Below are positions 37,150-46,299 of a DNA stretch of 64,000 nt, in pieces. Position 1 is the stretch's first letter, and every line of letters starts with the position of its first letter. Origin of the DNA: Fusobacterium massiliense (GTDB taxonomy: Bacteria; Fusobacteriota; Fusobacteriia; Fusobacteriales; Fusobacteriaceae). The notes under the pieces are model-generated. The model saw only the letters and a list, made by a program, of their open reading frames with translations, had not been told where the DNA came from and ran no database searches. The stretch covers positions 496,001-560,000 of the forward strand of contig NZ_LT608327.1 of NCBI RefSeq assembly GCF_900095705.1, given 5' to 3'. The position numbers and the translations under genes are program-made.

Positions 37150-38697
37150 TTACCATACATTATGAGCATGACTTGTAAATCCAGAAGATGTAGAAAAATA
37201 TTTTGCATCAATAGGTTGTCCATCATAAGTTAATATTTCATCTTCTGTTTCTTTTATAGCTTTTGTTGCATCATCATTTTCTACTTGATTGTTATAAACT
37301 TGACTTTCTACTGTATCTTTTATATGAAAACCATCTTTTGAATATTTTCCTTTCAATATATCACTAACAGCATAAGTACGAGCTGCAACAGCTTGAACTT
37401 TTAAAGCTTCTACTCCAAAGCTTCTAGGCATTTCACTAGGAACTACTTGTAATAAATATTTTTCTATATCTAAAGTATTTATTACTCTTAAATTTTGACC
37501 ATTTGGACTCAATGTCAAAATTCCTCTGTATTTAGGACTTATTGTATGTCCTTTTTTTATAGGACTTATAGTTGTATATTCTCCCTCAGTAGCAAAATTT
37601 AAAGGTTTACTTGTTGTCATAACTTTTCCATTTTCTAAAACTAAATTTACAATTCCAGATATACTTTTCACTTCAACTTTTTCATTTTCTCCAACAGTTA
37701 TATCAAAATCATCATTATAAATTCTTAGTTTTCTATCTGAAAATAAAGTTAGTCTGCTATGTTCTAAACTACCAGCACTTGTTATTCCGACTTTTATTTG
37801 TTTTTTGTCTCCTAATATATCAGCAACTTCTCCTAATTTTGCATTATAATAATATCTACTTAATATTTTTTTGTAATCTAATCCATCTTTTACTAATGTT
37901 GAAGCTGCATATTGAGACATTCCAACTCCATGACCATAGCCTCCACCATAAATATTTATGTAATCTCCATCAAATTCCAAAGCTAAATATGCTGAAGGTA
38001 ATGATACTACATTAGGAACTATTGGTTTAGCTGAATATTCCCCTTCTGTTCCCTTTGCCCCATAAAGTGCAGTATTTGTAGATAACAATTTTCTTACATT
38101 AAATTCTTTTGCAATCAAAAATTTATTTTGGTCTGTTACTACTAAAAAATGTGTAATTATTCCTGATTCTCCTCTTGCAGCCACTATAATATCTTTTACA
38201 TTTCCTATATTTTTTAAAGGAACTTGTTTCCACTCATCTCCTACTAAAGTCATTACATTCTTAGGATTATTTTTATACATACTTATTAGTCTATCTGGGA
38301 TTTTACTAAATAATTCTCTTTTACCAATTCTTGTTTTCCATCTCCAATATGCAGAATTATCTCCATGACCTCTTAAATTTAGATTTTTAAAATATTTTAA
38401 AGCTTTAGCTTCATTATATTCTTCAAACACATCAAAATCTTCTTGTTTATTATCATTTATAGGAACTAAATATGGAATTTCACTCCCAAAAGTATTTTGA
38501 GGTATAGGTAATTTTAATTCTTTAAAGGCCGAATTTTTTAACTTTATTTTTTCTCTAACTTTTCTATTTTCATTTATTTTTATTTCCTTTATATCATTTC
38601 CTTTTACATTTTTTCCACTATAAACTTTTACATTTCCATTTGAACAAGATATCAAAAGTAATGCTGATACTAATACTAATCCTAGTTTCTTTTTCAT
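37150..38697 (-). CDS. SpoIID/LytB-domain lipoprotein with circularly permuted domain order
   Basis: 515 residues beginning with a lipoprotein signal (VSALLLISC, Cys18). SpoIID is a lytic transglycosylase acting on denuded glycan. In the usual order VxPSEMP and AVAARTYA come first and GHGVGMSQ last. Here it is reversed: YLVPIND (76-82), WRWKTRI (118-124) and GYGHGVGMSQYA (253-264) come first, and YRGILTL (390-396), VVPSEMPRSFGVEALKVQ (418-435), AVAARTYA (436-443), SQVYNN (465-470) and YFSTSSGFTSHAHNVW (500-515) come last. The protein ends exactly where normal ones continue into the other half. All landmarks are present once, so it may be active. It lies between kdsB and the AlkD-like gene. 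Confidence 0.85.
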   Translation of the reverse strand: MKKKLGLVLVSALLLISCSNGNVKVYSGKNVKGNDIKEIKINENRKVREKIKLKNSAFKELKLPIPQNTFGSEIPYLVPINDNKQEDFDVFEEYNEAKALKYFKNLNLRGHGDNSAYWRWKTRIGKRELFSKIPDRLISMYKNNPKNVMTLVGDEWKQVPLKNIGNVKDIIVAARGESGIITHFLVVTDQNKFLIAKEFNVRKLLSTNTALYGAKGTEGEYSAKPIVPNVVSLPSAYLALEFDGDYINIYGGGYGHGVGMSQYAASTLVKDGLDYKKILSRYYYNAKLGEVADILGDKKQIKVGITSAGSLEHSRLTLFSDRKLRIYNDDFDITVGENEKVEVKSISGIVNLVLENGKVMTTSKPLNFATEGEYTTISPIKKGHTISPKYRGILTLSPNGQNLRVINTLDIEKYLLQVVPSEMPRSFGVEALKVQAVAARTYAVSDILKGKYSKDGFHIKDTVESQVYNNQVENDDATKAIKETEDEILTYDGQPIDAKYFSTSSGFTSHAHNVW

Positions 38698-38721
38698 TTT
38701 TTTCCCTTTCCATTACATTTA

Positions 38722-39462
38722 TTAATCTATTTTTATTTTATTTTCTTCTATATATTTTATTGCTGCTTGTAAATCTTCAATAGTGTCTACTCCTATAAGT
38801 CCATGAGGAGTTTCTAAAACTTTTATCTTATACCCATTTTCTAAAACTCTAAGTTGTTCTAAAGACTCTGTTTCCTCTAAAGGAGTGCTTTTCATTTGTG
38901 AGTACTCAATTACAAAACTTCTTTTATATCCATATATACCAATATGCTTATAATAATTAGCTTTTTCTTCTTTTCTTGGATAAGGTATTACAGACCTTGA
39001 AAAATATATTGCAAAATCATTTTTATCACATACAACTTTTACATTATTTGGATTTTCAATTTCGTCTTTATTCTCTATTTTATGTTTTAAAGTAGCCATA
39101 ACTAAGCTGTTATCCTTGTTAAAGCTATCTATCAAAGAATCTATCATTTCATGTTTTATAAGAGGTTCATCTCCTTGAATATTAATCACTACATTAAAAT
39201 CTGACATTTTTTGACAAACTTCTGCTATTCTTGCTGTTCCATTTTCATGATTTTTATCCGTCATTATAGCTTGACCACCAAATCTTATAACTTCATTAAA
39301 AATTCTTTCATCATCTGTTGCAACTACAAGTTGATCAAGTTTTGATTTTTTAGCTCTTTTATACACCCATTCAATCATAGTATGCCCACATATATCTTTT
39401 AAAGGTTTCCCTTCAAGTCTAGTTGAAGAATATCTAGCTGGAATTACTCCTAAAAATTTCAT
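38722..39462 (-). CDS. kdsB: 3-deoxy-manno-octulosonate cytidylyltransferase
   Basis: Activates Kdo with CTP for LPS core assembly, direct evidence that the host makes LPS. The 246 residues show the family start FLGVIPARYSSTRLEGKPL, the sugar-nucleotide motif VINIQGDEPLI, and HIGIYGYKR. Length is normal. It is the first gene of a minus-strand series that continues with the SpoIID-like gene 24 bases later. The promoter region is shared with the divergent phosphatase gene. Confidence 0.97.
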   Translation of the reverse strand: MKFLGVIPARYSSTRLEGKPLKDICGHTMIEWVYKRAKKSKLDQLVVATDDERIFNEVIRFGGQAIMTDKNHENGTARIAEVCQKMSDFNVVINIQGDEPLIKHEMIDSLIDSFNKDNSLVMATLKHKIENKDEIENPNNVKVVCDKNDFAIYFSRSVIPYPRKEEKANYYKHIGIYGYKRSFVIEYSQMKSTPLEETESLEQLRVLENGYKIKVLETPHGLIGVDTIEDLQAAIKYIEENKIKID

Positions 39463-39486
39463 ATTTTACCTCCATTTTAAACTTAT

Positions 39487-39515
39487 TTTACATATCAATC
39501 AAAATCTTGTATAAT
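39487..39515 (+). promoter_or_regulatory. Promoter of the histidine phosphatase gene
   Basis: TTTACA (39487-39492) and TATAAT (39510-39515) are 17 bases apart. AAGGAGGT and the ATG follow. Confidence 0.72.
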
Positions 39516-39583
39516 GTAAAATAAAAAATAAAATAATACTATTAATATTTTATTATAACAAAATATAAGGAGGTGTTCAATAT

Positions 39584-40204
39584 ATGGAAATTTATTTTGT
39601 TAGACATGGTCAAACAATTTGGAATACAGAAAAAAGATTTCAAGGTTTTTCTGATTCTCCATTAACAGAACTTGGAATAGAACAGGCTAAACTTTTAGGT
39701 AAAAAATTAGAAAATATCGAATTTGATAAATTTTATTCTAGTCCTTTAAAAAGAGCTTACGATACTGCTAATTATATAAAAGGAAATAGAGCACAAGAAG
39801 TTGAAATTTTTGAAGATTTTAAAGAAATTTCAATGGGTAAAATGGAAGGAATGCAACATGATGAATTTAAAAAATTACATCCTCAACAATTAAAAGACTT
39901 CTTTTTTGACCAAGCTCACTACGATCCAACTCCTTACAATGGAGAAAGTTTTATTGAACTAAGTGAAAGATTAAGAAAAGGATTAGAAAAATTTGTTGAA
40001 TTAAATAAGAATTATAAAAGAATTTTAGTTGTAAGTCATGGTGCAGCTTTAAAAACTTTATTACATTATATAAAAGGTGAAGGTATTGAAACTTTGAGTG
40101 AGGAAGATATACCTAAAAACACAAGTTATACTATTGTTAACTATGACGGTAAAAATTTTAAAATAACTGATTTTTCAAATACAAGTCATTTGGAAAATTT
40201 ATAA
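39584..40204 (+). CDS. Histidine phosphatase (phosphoglycerate mutase-like)
   Basis: 206 residues. The catalytic loop is FVRHGQTIWNTEKRFQG (His8), with SSPLKRAYDTA, the acid Glu in EISMGKMEGM, and the second His in VVSHGAALKTLL. This superfamily includes cofactor-dependent phosphoglycerate mutases, ribazole phosphatase and broad phosphatases; the short length and sequence favour a phosphatase. It differs from the cobC-like paralogue at 62923. It has its own promoter and AAGGAGGT ribosome site. Confidence 0.88.
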   Translation: MEIYFVRHGQTIWNTEKRFQGFSDSPLTELGIEQAKLLGKKLENIEFDKFYSSPLKRAYDTANYIKGNRAQEVEIFEDFKEISMGKMEGMQHDEFKKLHPQQLKDFFFDQAHYDPTPYNGESFIELSERLRKGLEKFVELNKNYKRILVVSHGAALKTLLHYIKGEGIETLSEEDIPKNTSYTIVNYDGKNFKITDFSNTSHLENL

Positions 40205-40300
40205 ATAAAATAAAAAAGGAGGTTTAGCTGATACTAAATTTATATACTCTTTAAACTTATAAAAATTTATCGTGTATATATTTTAATATCTGACTTAATC

Positions 40301-40753
40301 ATGAATATTGTTTTATATCAACCTGAAATTCCATATAACACTGGAAATATAGGAAGAAGTTGTGTTCTTACTAATACAACTCTTCATTTAATTAAACCCT
40401 TAGGTTTTTCTCTAGATGAAAAACAAGTAAAAAGAGCTGGTATGGATTACTGGCATTTAGTAGATTTAAAAATTTGGGGATCATTTGAAGAATTTTTAGA
40501 AGCTAACCCAAATATTAGATTATTTTATGCAACGACAAAAACTAAACAAAAATATTCTGATGTCAAATACGAAAAAAATGATTTTATTATGTTTGGTCCA
40601 GAATCAAGAGGTATTCCAGAAGAAATTTTAAACAAAAATCCTGAAAGATGTATTACTATTCCCATGATACCTATGGGAAGATCTCTTAATCTTTCTAATT
40701 CATCTGCTATTATATTATATGAAGCATATAGACAATTAGGATTTGAATTTTAA
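40301..40753 (+). CDS. trmL: tRNA (cytidine(34)-2'-O)-methyltransferase
   Basis: A SPOUT-class enzyme that methylates the wobble ribose of tRNA-Leu. The 150 residues are full length. The start MNIVLYQPEIPYNTGNIGR and the knot motifs MFGPESRGIP and IPMIPMGRSLNLSNSSAIILYE are diagnostic. No good Shine-Dalgarno precedes the ATG and no in-frame upstream start exists, so initiation may be weak. An unused GGAGG lies at 40217-40221. A hairpin repeat follows the gene. Confidence 0.95.
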   Translation: MNIVLYQPEIPYNTGNIGRSCVLTNTTLHLIKPLGFSLDEKQVKRAGMDYWHLVDLKIWGSFEEFLEANPNIRLFYATTKTKQKYSDVKYEKNDFIMFGPESRGIPEEILNKNPERCITIPMIPMGRSLNLSNSSAIILYEAYRQLGFEF

Positions 40754-40828
40754 AATCTATAACTATATTAGGGCTTAAATCAAGTTTTTTATTCTATAGA
40801 AAAATATATAAATAAACATTAAAAATTA

Positions 40829-40902
40829 GTCTCTGACGTCCGTATTAGTTCGAAGAGTCTGTGTTTATTGAGCTCGTAGAACTCATACGGCTGTCAAGAG
40901 AC
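40829..40902 (+). repeat. Dispersed hairpin repeat, copy 6, abutting IS copy 2
   Basis: A consensus-like member behind trmL. The family flank is present on both sides: a decayed TCTATAGAAAAATATATAAA on the left and TTCTATAGGAAAGTATAAAT on the right. The right flank is at the same time the end of IS copy 2. Confidence 0.9.
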
Positions 40903-41064
40903 TTTATTTATTCTATAGGAAAGTATAAATTTAAAGAGGTCAAATAAAAAAAGAAATGTGAAGATATCGGTTTAAGTAAAAAGATAATATTTATAGAAAT
41001 ATTTAAAATAATTAAAAAAATTGCACGACAAAAAGCTCTAATGAAAATGGTCATTAGAGAACTA

Positions 41065-41985
41065 TTAGAAATAAATTTTATGTATGGTCCGACCATACCA
41101 ATTAGCGCTTACATAGATTTCTTGTTTCTCCATCATAATTTTACAATGAGGACACATAAAAGGATGTACATCAAATGTTTCAATAGATTGTTTTACAAAA
41201 AAAGAATATTCAGATTTAGAAGATCTTTTTTTGTACTTTTTAATTGTCTCTTTTAATTTTGTTGTGATATTACGCCCATAAAAACCAAATCTATTAATCA
41301 TCTTAAAATTTTTAGGTGGTAAATGAATAAGAACTTGTTGAACAAATTTATCTATATCCATAGTTACATATTTTTTCTTTTTATTATTAGCTAAATCATT
41401 AAAGAAAAAAGTAACTTTTTTATTGTCGTAATTGATAATTTTGTATTCAGCAATAGGTGCACGAGCGAGATATCTACCTAAATATTTTACAATTCCTTTA
41501 GGAGAATTAACATTACCAGAACCTACATTAAAGAAAAATCTTTTATTTTCTTTATATAGTTTAGAAACAGTTTTTAGTGCTAAATTTTTAATTTTAGGAT
41601 TAGGATAATTACCATTTTTAACAATATCAAGTACATGATATTTTCATTGTCCAGCAATAGAAGGTACATGGAAGTAGTCTAATTTTTTAAAAGTAAAATT
41701 TTTAGTAAATCCTCCAAAAGAAACAAGAGCATGAATATGAGGATTCCATTTTAAATCTCTACCAAAAGTATGAATAACAATGATAAGTCCATAGTGAACG
41801 ATATCAGAGTTAGTGAAATAATCTGGAGAAGATTTAGGAAGTATATTTTTTCTATTATTTTTCTTGTAGCGATTATGAAATTGATATTCCATAGTTTTAT
41901 TGACAGCAGTAGCTAGTTTAGAAAGTAAGTTTCTATCGTAAAAGAAAAAAGGTCTTAACTCTTCAGGAATAGTAAAAAGAATATG
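41065..41985 (-). pseudogene. IS91-family transposase remnant, copy 2
   Basis: N-terminally truncated by the internal deletion. It keeps WNPHIHALVS, the same in-frame TGA after AGQ, the Tyr-x3-Tyr motif (YLGRYLARAPIA) and MCPHCK. Differences from copy 1 include HNRYKK for HNLYKK, HTFGRD for HTFTFGRD and RFGFYG for RFVFYG. It cannot make an active transposase but could be moved in trans. Confidence 0.88.
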
Positions 41986-42026
41986 TCTATTATGTTTTAG
42001 TCCAAATAAATTTTACAGAAAAAGAG

Positions 42027-42067
42027 AGCCAATTGCAAAAGATTTTTTTTAAAATCTGCAATTGGCT
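42027..42067 (-). terminator. IS-end hairpin serving as terminator of the peptide/nickel importer operon
   Basis: The hairpin of copy 1 is repeated here: AGCCAATTGCA with TGCAATTGGCT and an inner A/T stem. It lies 11 bases beyond the stop of the last ABC gene and, on the minus strand, is followed by CTCTTTTTC. Confidence 0.75.
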
Positions 42068-42077
42068 TTTTTTTATG

Positions 42078-43064
42078 CTATAAACTATTTATTTCTTTTG
42101 TGAAATAACATGCAACTTGATGTTTGTCCTGAACATTTTCTAAAATAGGCTTTTTAGTTTTACATTCATCTTTCACATAAGCACAACGCCCTTGGAAAAC
42201 ACAACCTGTTGGTAGATCGATAGGGCTTGGAACATCCCCTTCAATACTTGCAATTTTTTCAGAAAAATCCATATTGATAGAGAATAAAGAATTTAGAAGA
42301 GCTTTTGTATATGGATGATAAGCATTATCTTTTAACTTTTCACCTGGTAAAATTTCTAAAACATTACCTAAATACATAACAGCTACTTCATGAGCAAATT
42401 TTTGTATTAAAGCTATATCGTGACAGATAAAAACTATACAAAGATTTCTTTCTTCCTGTAATTTAACTAAAAGTTCAATAATATTTTTTTGTATAGAAAC
42501 ATCAAGAGCTGATGTTGCCTCATCACAAACTAAAACTTCTGGTTCAAGAGATAAAGCTCTAGCTATTCCTACTCTTTGTCTTTGACCACCACTCATATTT
42601 TGAGGATATTTATCTATGAAACTAGCTGGTAAGTCAACCATTTCAAGTAATTCAATAGCTTTTTTTTCTTTATCTTCTTTTTTTAATCTTCCGTAGTTTA
42701 TTAAAGGCTCTGTTAAAATATCAACAACTTTCATTCTCGGATTGAAAGATGCTCCTGGATCTTGATAAACCATTTGAATATGTTGTCTACTTTCCCAAAT
42801 CTCATTTTTAGAAAATTTATTAATATTTTTCCCTTTATAATAAATTTCTCCAGAAGTAGTTTTTTCTAAATTCATTAACATTCTTAAAAATGTAGATTTT
42901 CCACAACCAGACTCTCCAACAATTCCTAAAGTTTTTCCTCTAAACATACTTAAATTTATATTGTCACAAGCTGTTAAACTATTTCCTCCAGAAACTGCGA
43001 ATTTTTTTGTGACATTTTTTGCTTCCATTATTAATTCATGATTTTTAGACAAATCTCTCACCAT
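42078..43064 (-). CDS. Peptide/nickel ABC importer, ATPase 2 (OppF/DppF/NikE-like)
   Basis: Energises a binding-protein-dependent importer from the cytoplasmic face. The 328 residues carry Walker A GESGCGKST, signature MSGGQRQRVGIARAL, Walker B VLVCDEATSALD and the H-loop FICHD. The C-terminal extension with GCVFQGRCAYVKDEC and VACYF is the Cys-rich oligopeptide/dipeptide transporter tail. It overlaps the other ATPase gene by 20 bases. It is the last gene of the operon and ends next to IS copy 2, whose hairpin now serves as terminator. Peptides or nickel are the likely substrates. Confidence 0.92.
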   Translation of the reverse strand: MVRDLSKNHELIMEAKNVTKKFAVSGGNSLTACDNINLSMFRGKTLGIVGESGCGKSTFLRMLMNLEKTTSGEIYYKGKNINKFSKNEIWESRQHIQMVYQDPGASFNPRMKVVDILTEPLINYGRLKKEDKEKKAIELLEMVDLPASFIDKYPQNMSGGQRQRVGIARALSLEPEVLVCDEATSALDVSIQKNIIELLVKLQEERNLCIVFICHDIALIQKFAHEVAVMYLGNVLEILPGEKLKDNAYHPYTKALLNSLFSINMDFSEKIASIEGDVPSPIDLPTGCVFQGRCAYVKDECKTKKPILENVQDKHQVACYFTKEINSL

Positions 43065-43830
43065 CCATTTCAGGTATAGCTTTTAACAATTTTTTAGTGT
43101 AATCACTTTTAGGATTATTTATAACGTCTTCTCTTGTTCCACTATCAACTACAACTCCATTTTGCATAACTATAATTTTATCTGCCATATATGCAGCTAC
43201 TCCCATATTATGAGTAACTATAATTATACCAGTATGAAATTCATCTCTTAGTTCCATCATTTGTTTAACAATTTGAGCTTGTGTTGTAACATCAAGTGCT
43301 GAAGTTGGCTCATCAGCTAAAACAATTTCTGGTTCAAATGTAAGTGCCATAGCTATCCCAACTCTCTGTTTCATTCCACCAGAGAGTTCATAAGGATAAC
43401 TTTTCATAATATTTTCTGGTTCAGGCAATCTTACTTTTCCAAGCATATTAATTGCTTTTGCTTCAGCCTCACTCTTACTCATGCTAGAATGAGAATTGAT
43501 GTATTCAACATATTGTGATCCAATTTTTCTAATAGGATTTAAAGTTCCACCACAGTCTTGAGCAATCATTGAAATAACAGGACCTCTAAGTCGACGCCAT
43601 TCATCGTTAGAAAGGTTTAACAATGATTTTCCATTGAAATTTATCTCACCAGCAGTAACTTTTCCCTGTCCCAATAGTCCACCTAATATAGAACGAAGAA
43701 CGGTAGATTTTCCACTACCAGATTCTCCAACAATACTTATAATTTCTCCTTTTTTCATAGAAAGGGAGAAATTTTTAACGACAGCATCTTTTTCTCCATA
43801 TTGTATCGTTAAATCCTTAATTTCTAACAT
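43045..43830 (-). CDS. Peptide/nickel ABC importer, ATPase 1 (OppD/DppD/NikD-like)
   Basis: 261 residues with Walker A GESGSGKST, signature LSGGMKQRVGIAMAL, Walker [13 protein letters not shown] and H-loop IVTHN. It lacks the long C-terminal Cys-rich tail of OppD, and the short form is closer to NikD-type subunits. The substrate cannot be decided from that. It lies 11 bases after the binding-protein gene and overlaps the next ATPase gene. Confidence 0.92.
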   Translation of the reverse strand: MLEIKDLTIQYGEKDAVVKNFSLSMKKGEIISIVGESGSGKSTVLRSILGGLLGQGKVTAGEINFNGKSLLNLSNDEWRRLRGPVISMIAQDCGGTLNPIRKIGSQYVEYINSHSSMSKSEAEAKAINMLGKVRLPEPENIMKSYPYELSGGMKQRVGIAMALTFEPEIVLADEPTSALDVTTQAQIVKQMMELRDEFHTGIIIVTHNMGVAAYMADKIIVMQNGVVVDSGTREDVINNPKSDYTKKLLKAIPEMDGERFV

Positions 43831-43841
43831 TTTGTCTCCTT

Positions 43842-45413
43842 TTATTCAGTAATTGTAACATCTTTTGTTAGCCAATAGTAATCCATTGGGAACATTTTTA
43901 AATTTTGAACTTTATTATTTGAATATAAGAAAGTTGTTTCATATCCAAAGAATACTGTTGCTGCATCGTTCATTATTAGTTGTTGAATTTCAATTGCTAA
44001 TTCTTTTCTCTTTTCAGGATCAAATTCAGCATTCAATTGATCTAACAATTCATCAACTTTTGCATTTTTATATCCAGATTTATTTGAAGCAGAACCACTA
44101 TCCCAGTTTTCATATAAATATTTTTCAGGGTCTCCTGTATTTGCAGCAAGAACGTTCCAAATTAATAAGTCAAAGTTTCCATTATCTCTCATATCTAATA
44201 GAGTTTCATAACTTACTGTTTTTAAAGTCATTTTTATTCCGATATCTTTTAAGTTAGATTGAGCTGCTTGAGCATAAACTTTTAATTCTTCTCTACTTGT
44301 GTAGATAACAAAATTCAAGTCTAATTTTTTACCATCAGGAGTTTCAACAAATCCATCTCCATCTATATCTTTGTATCCAGCTTTTGCAAGTATTTCTTTT
44401 GCACTTTCAGGATTATAAGCATTTTCATCTTTTAATTGATCGAATCCAAAATCCAATGTAGGAGGAATTGGTGCTTTACCTGCAGTAGCTGCTCCACCTA
44501 ATAAGTTTTCAACATAAGCTTTTTTATCAAGACCTCTAAGTAAAGCTTGACGTAGAGCTAAATCTTTTAAAACTCCATTTTGATTCATGAAAGCATAAGT
44601 TGATCTCAAAGATTTTAATTCTTGAACATTAATATTTTTTTCTCCTTCAAAATCAGCTTTATTTTCTATTTTCAAGTTATATGCTACTCCAATTTCTCCA
44701 GTTTTTAGAGATAATGCACGAGTGCTTTGATCGTTGATACATTTAAATGTAACTTTAGCTAAAGCAGGAGTTCCATTCCAGTAGTTAGGGTTTCTTTCAA
44801 CGATAGCATATTCAGTTGGAACAAATTCTTTAAATACATAAGGACCAGTACAAATTGGTGCATTTGTTGTATATTCTTCAACGTTGTCAGATGTATCAAT
44901 GATTAAGAATAAAGGATCTGCTAAACATTGAGGTAAAATTGCAACTGGTTTATCAGTAGTTATTTTTAAAGTATCTCCTTCTGCAACTATAGAAGCTGGT
45001 TTGAAGAATCCTTCTGCTCTTTTACTTTTTCTAAATGTTCTATCAAATGAAGATTTAACAGCTTCAGCAGTTAAAGGATTTCCATTTGAGAATTTAACAT
45101 CTTTTCTAATTTTAAATTCCCAAGTTAATTTATCATCACTTATTTGCCAACTTTCTGCTAGCATTGGTTGCAATTCTCCATGTTCATCAAAACGAACTAA
45201 ATTTTCTCCAACACCATAACGAGTAATAACCCAGCTAAAATATTGTTCAGTTGGTTCTAAAGTATCAGCAAAACTTGTAACCCCTATAACAAGCTCTCCG
45301 TTTTCAACAGGTTTTCCTGTAGCTTCTTTTTTCTCGCCACCACAAGCTACTAAAGTAAACATCATTAAAATTACCATTAGAAAAGAAAAACTTTTCTTTG
45401 TAAAAAATTTCAT
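43842..45413 (-). CDS. Peptide/nickel ABC importer, substrate-binding lipoprotein
   Basis: 523 residues from the chosen start (MKFFTKKSFS), which has AAAGGTGGG 9 bases upstream; an in-frame ATG 7 codons earlier lacks a ribosome site. The lipobox is TLVACGG. The body is a family-5 extracellular solute-binding protein: LVIGVTSFADTLEP, KDVKFSNGNPLTAEAVKSSF, then NPNYWNG and ALRQALLRGLDKK. Family-5 proteins bind peptides, nickel chelates or opines. The gene sits between the permease pair and the ATPase pair. Confidence 0.92.
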   Translation of the reverse strand: MKFFTKKSFSFLMVILMMFTLVACGGEKKEATGKPVENGELVIGVTSFADTLEPTEQYFSWVITRYGVGENLVRFDEHGELQPMLAESWQISDDKLTWEFKIRKDVKFSNGNPLTAEAVKSSFDRTFRKSKRAEGFFKPASIVAEGDTLKITTDKPVAILPQCLADPLFLIIDTSDNVEEYTTNAPICTGPYVFKEFVPTEYAIVERNPNYWNGTPALAKVTFKCINDQSTRALSLKTGEIGVAYNLKIENKADFEGEKNINVQELKSLRSTYAFMNQNGVLKDLALRQALLRGLDKKAYVENLLGGAATAGKAPIPPTLDFGFDQLKDENAYNPESAKEILAKAGYKDIDGDGFVETPDGKKLDLNFVIYTSREELKVYAQAAQSNLKDIGIKMTLKTVSYETLLDMRDNGNFDLLIWNVLAANTGDPEKYLYENWDSGSASNKSGYKNAKVDELLDQLNAEFDPEKRKELAIEIQQLIMNDAATVFFGYETTFLYSNNKVQNLKMFPMDYYWLTKDVTITE

Positions 45414-45468
45414 TAAAATTTTCCCACCTTTCATAATTTTTTGTATATTAAAATTTTATTGCAAACTA

Positions 45469-46299
45469 TTAAAAATCTTCCTCTTTGATATCAATCAAAT
45501 CTTTTATACTATCTCCTAACATATTAAATGTTACAACAACTATAACTATTGCAATTCCCGGATATAACATAAGCCAAGGAGCTTTTGCAAGATAAGTTCT
45601 TCCTTCATTTAACATAGCTCCCCATTCTGGAGTTGGAGGTTGAGCTCCGAAACCTAAGAATGATAGAGCTGCTATTTCAAGCATTAATGCTCCAATATCT
45701 GATATTGCAGTAACTAGCATAAGTGTAAACATATTAGGTAAAATATATCTTGCTAGAATATGTCTGTCTGTACTTCCTGTAAGTTTTGCAGCTTCAACAT
45801 ATAATTCTTTTTTTATTTTTAAAACCATACTTCTTGAAAGTCTTGCATACTTAGTCCAAGTAACAGCAGAAATGGCAATAATTGCATTTGTCATACTTGG
45901 ACCTAAAAGTCCAGCTATTGCTATTGCAAGTATAAGCCCAGGAAATGAAACCATCATATCAGCAAGTCTCATGATCACCATATCAACAATTCCACCAAAA
46001 TATCCTGCTATAAGTCCCATAAGAGTTCCTATGACAAATACTACAGCCACTAATGCTAAAGTCATAAACAGCGAATATCTAGTTCCATAAATAATACGAG
46101 ATAATATATCTCTTCCTAAAATATCTGTCCCCAATAAATTTATATTATCTGGTGCTTTCAATGGTTTTGACATTACAGCAGCTAGAGGATCTTTAGGAGC
46201 AATTGACTTTGCAAAAAAAGCTATTAAGACAATAATAATTGTTAAAATTAGAAAAAAAGTAAATTGTTTATGTGTTTTCATAAACTTTATAATTTTCAA
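45469..46299 (-). CDS. Peptide/nickel ABC importer, permease 2 (OppC/NikC-like)
   Basis: 276 residues. One N-terminal transmembrane helix is followed by SIAPKDP and NLLGTDILGRDILSRIIYGTR, the OppC/DppC N-terminal signature. Five more helices follow. The EAA loop that contacts the ATPases reads YVEAAKLTGSTDRHILARYI. The stop of the partner permease immediately precedes it, without a gap, so the two are translated together. Length is normal. Confidence 0.93.
   Translation of the reverse strand: MKIIKFMKTHKQFTFFLILTIIIVLIAFFAKSIAPKDPLAAVMSKPLKAPDNINLLGTDILGRDILSRIIYGTRYSLFMTLALVAVVFVIGTLMGLIAGYFGGIVDMVIMRLADMMVSFPGLILAIAIAGLLGPSMTNAIIAISAVTWTKYARLSRSMVLKIKKELYVEAAKLTGSTDRHILARYILPNMFTLMLVTAISDIGALMLEIAALSFLGFGAQPPTPEWGAMLNEGRTYLAKAPWLMLYPGIAIVIVVVTFNMLGDSIKDLIDIKEEDF

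Larger units (their letters stand above)
40913..42074 (-). mobile_element. IS91-like insertion sequence, copy 2 (internally deleted)
   Basis: The same element as copy 1, in opposite orientation, with both ends kept. About 300 bases are missing between CTAAAACAT and AGACATATTC, removing the transposase start and zinc domain. It also lacks 6 bases in the HUH region and differs at about a dozen residues. It lies between hairpin repeat 6 and the end of the ABC importer operon. Confidence 0.85.

Noticed and set aside
40205-40300. Strong GGAGG at 40217 without a following ATG.
   Set aside because: No ATG, GTG or TTG lies at a usable distance; the next frame from CTG is 8 codons. Not a gene as far as can be seen.
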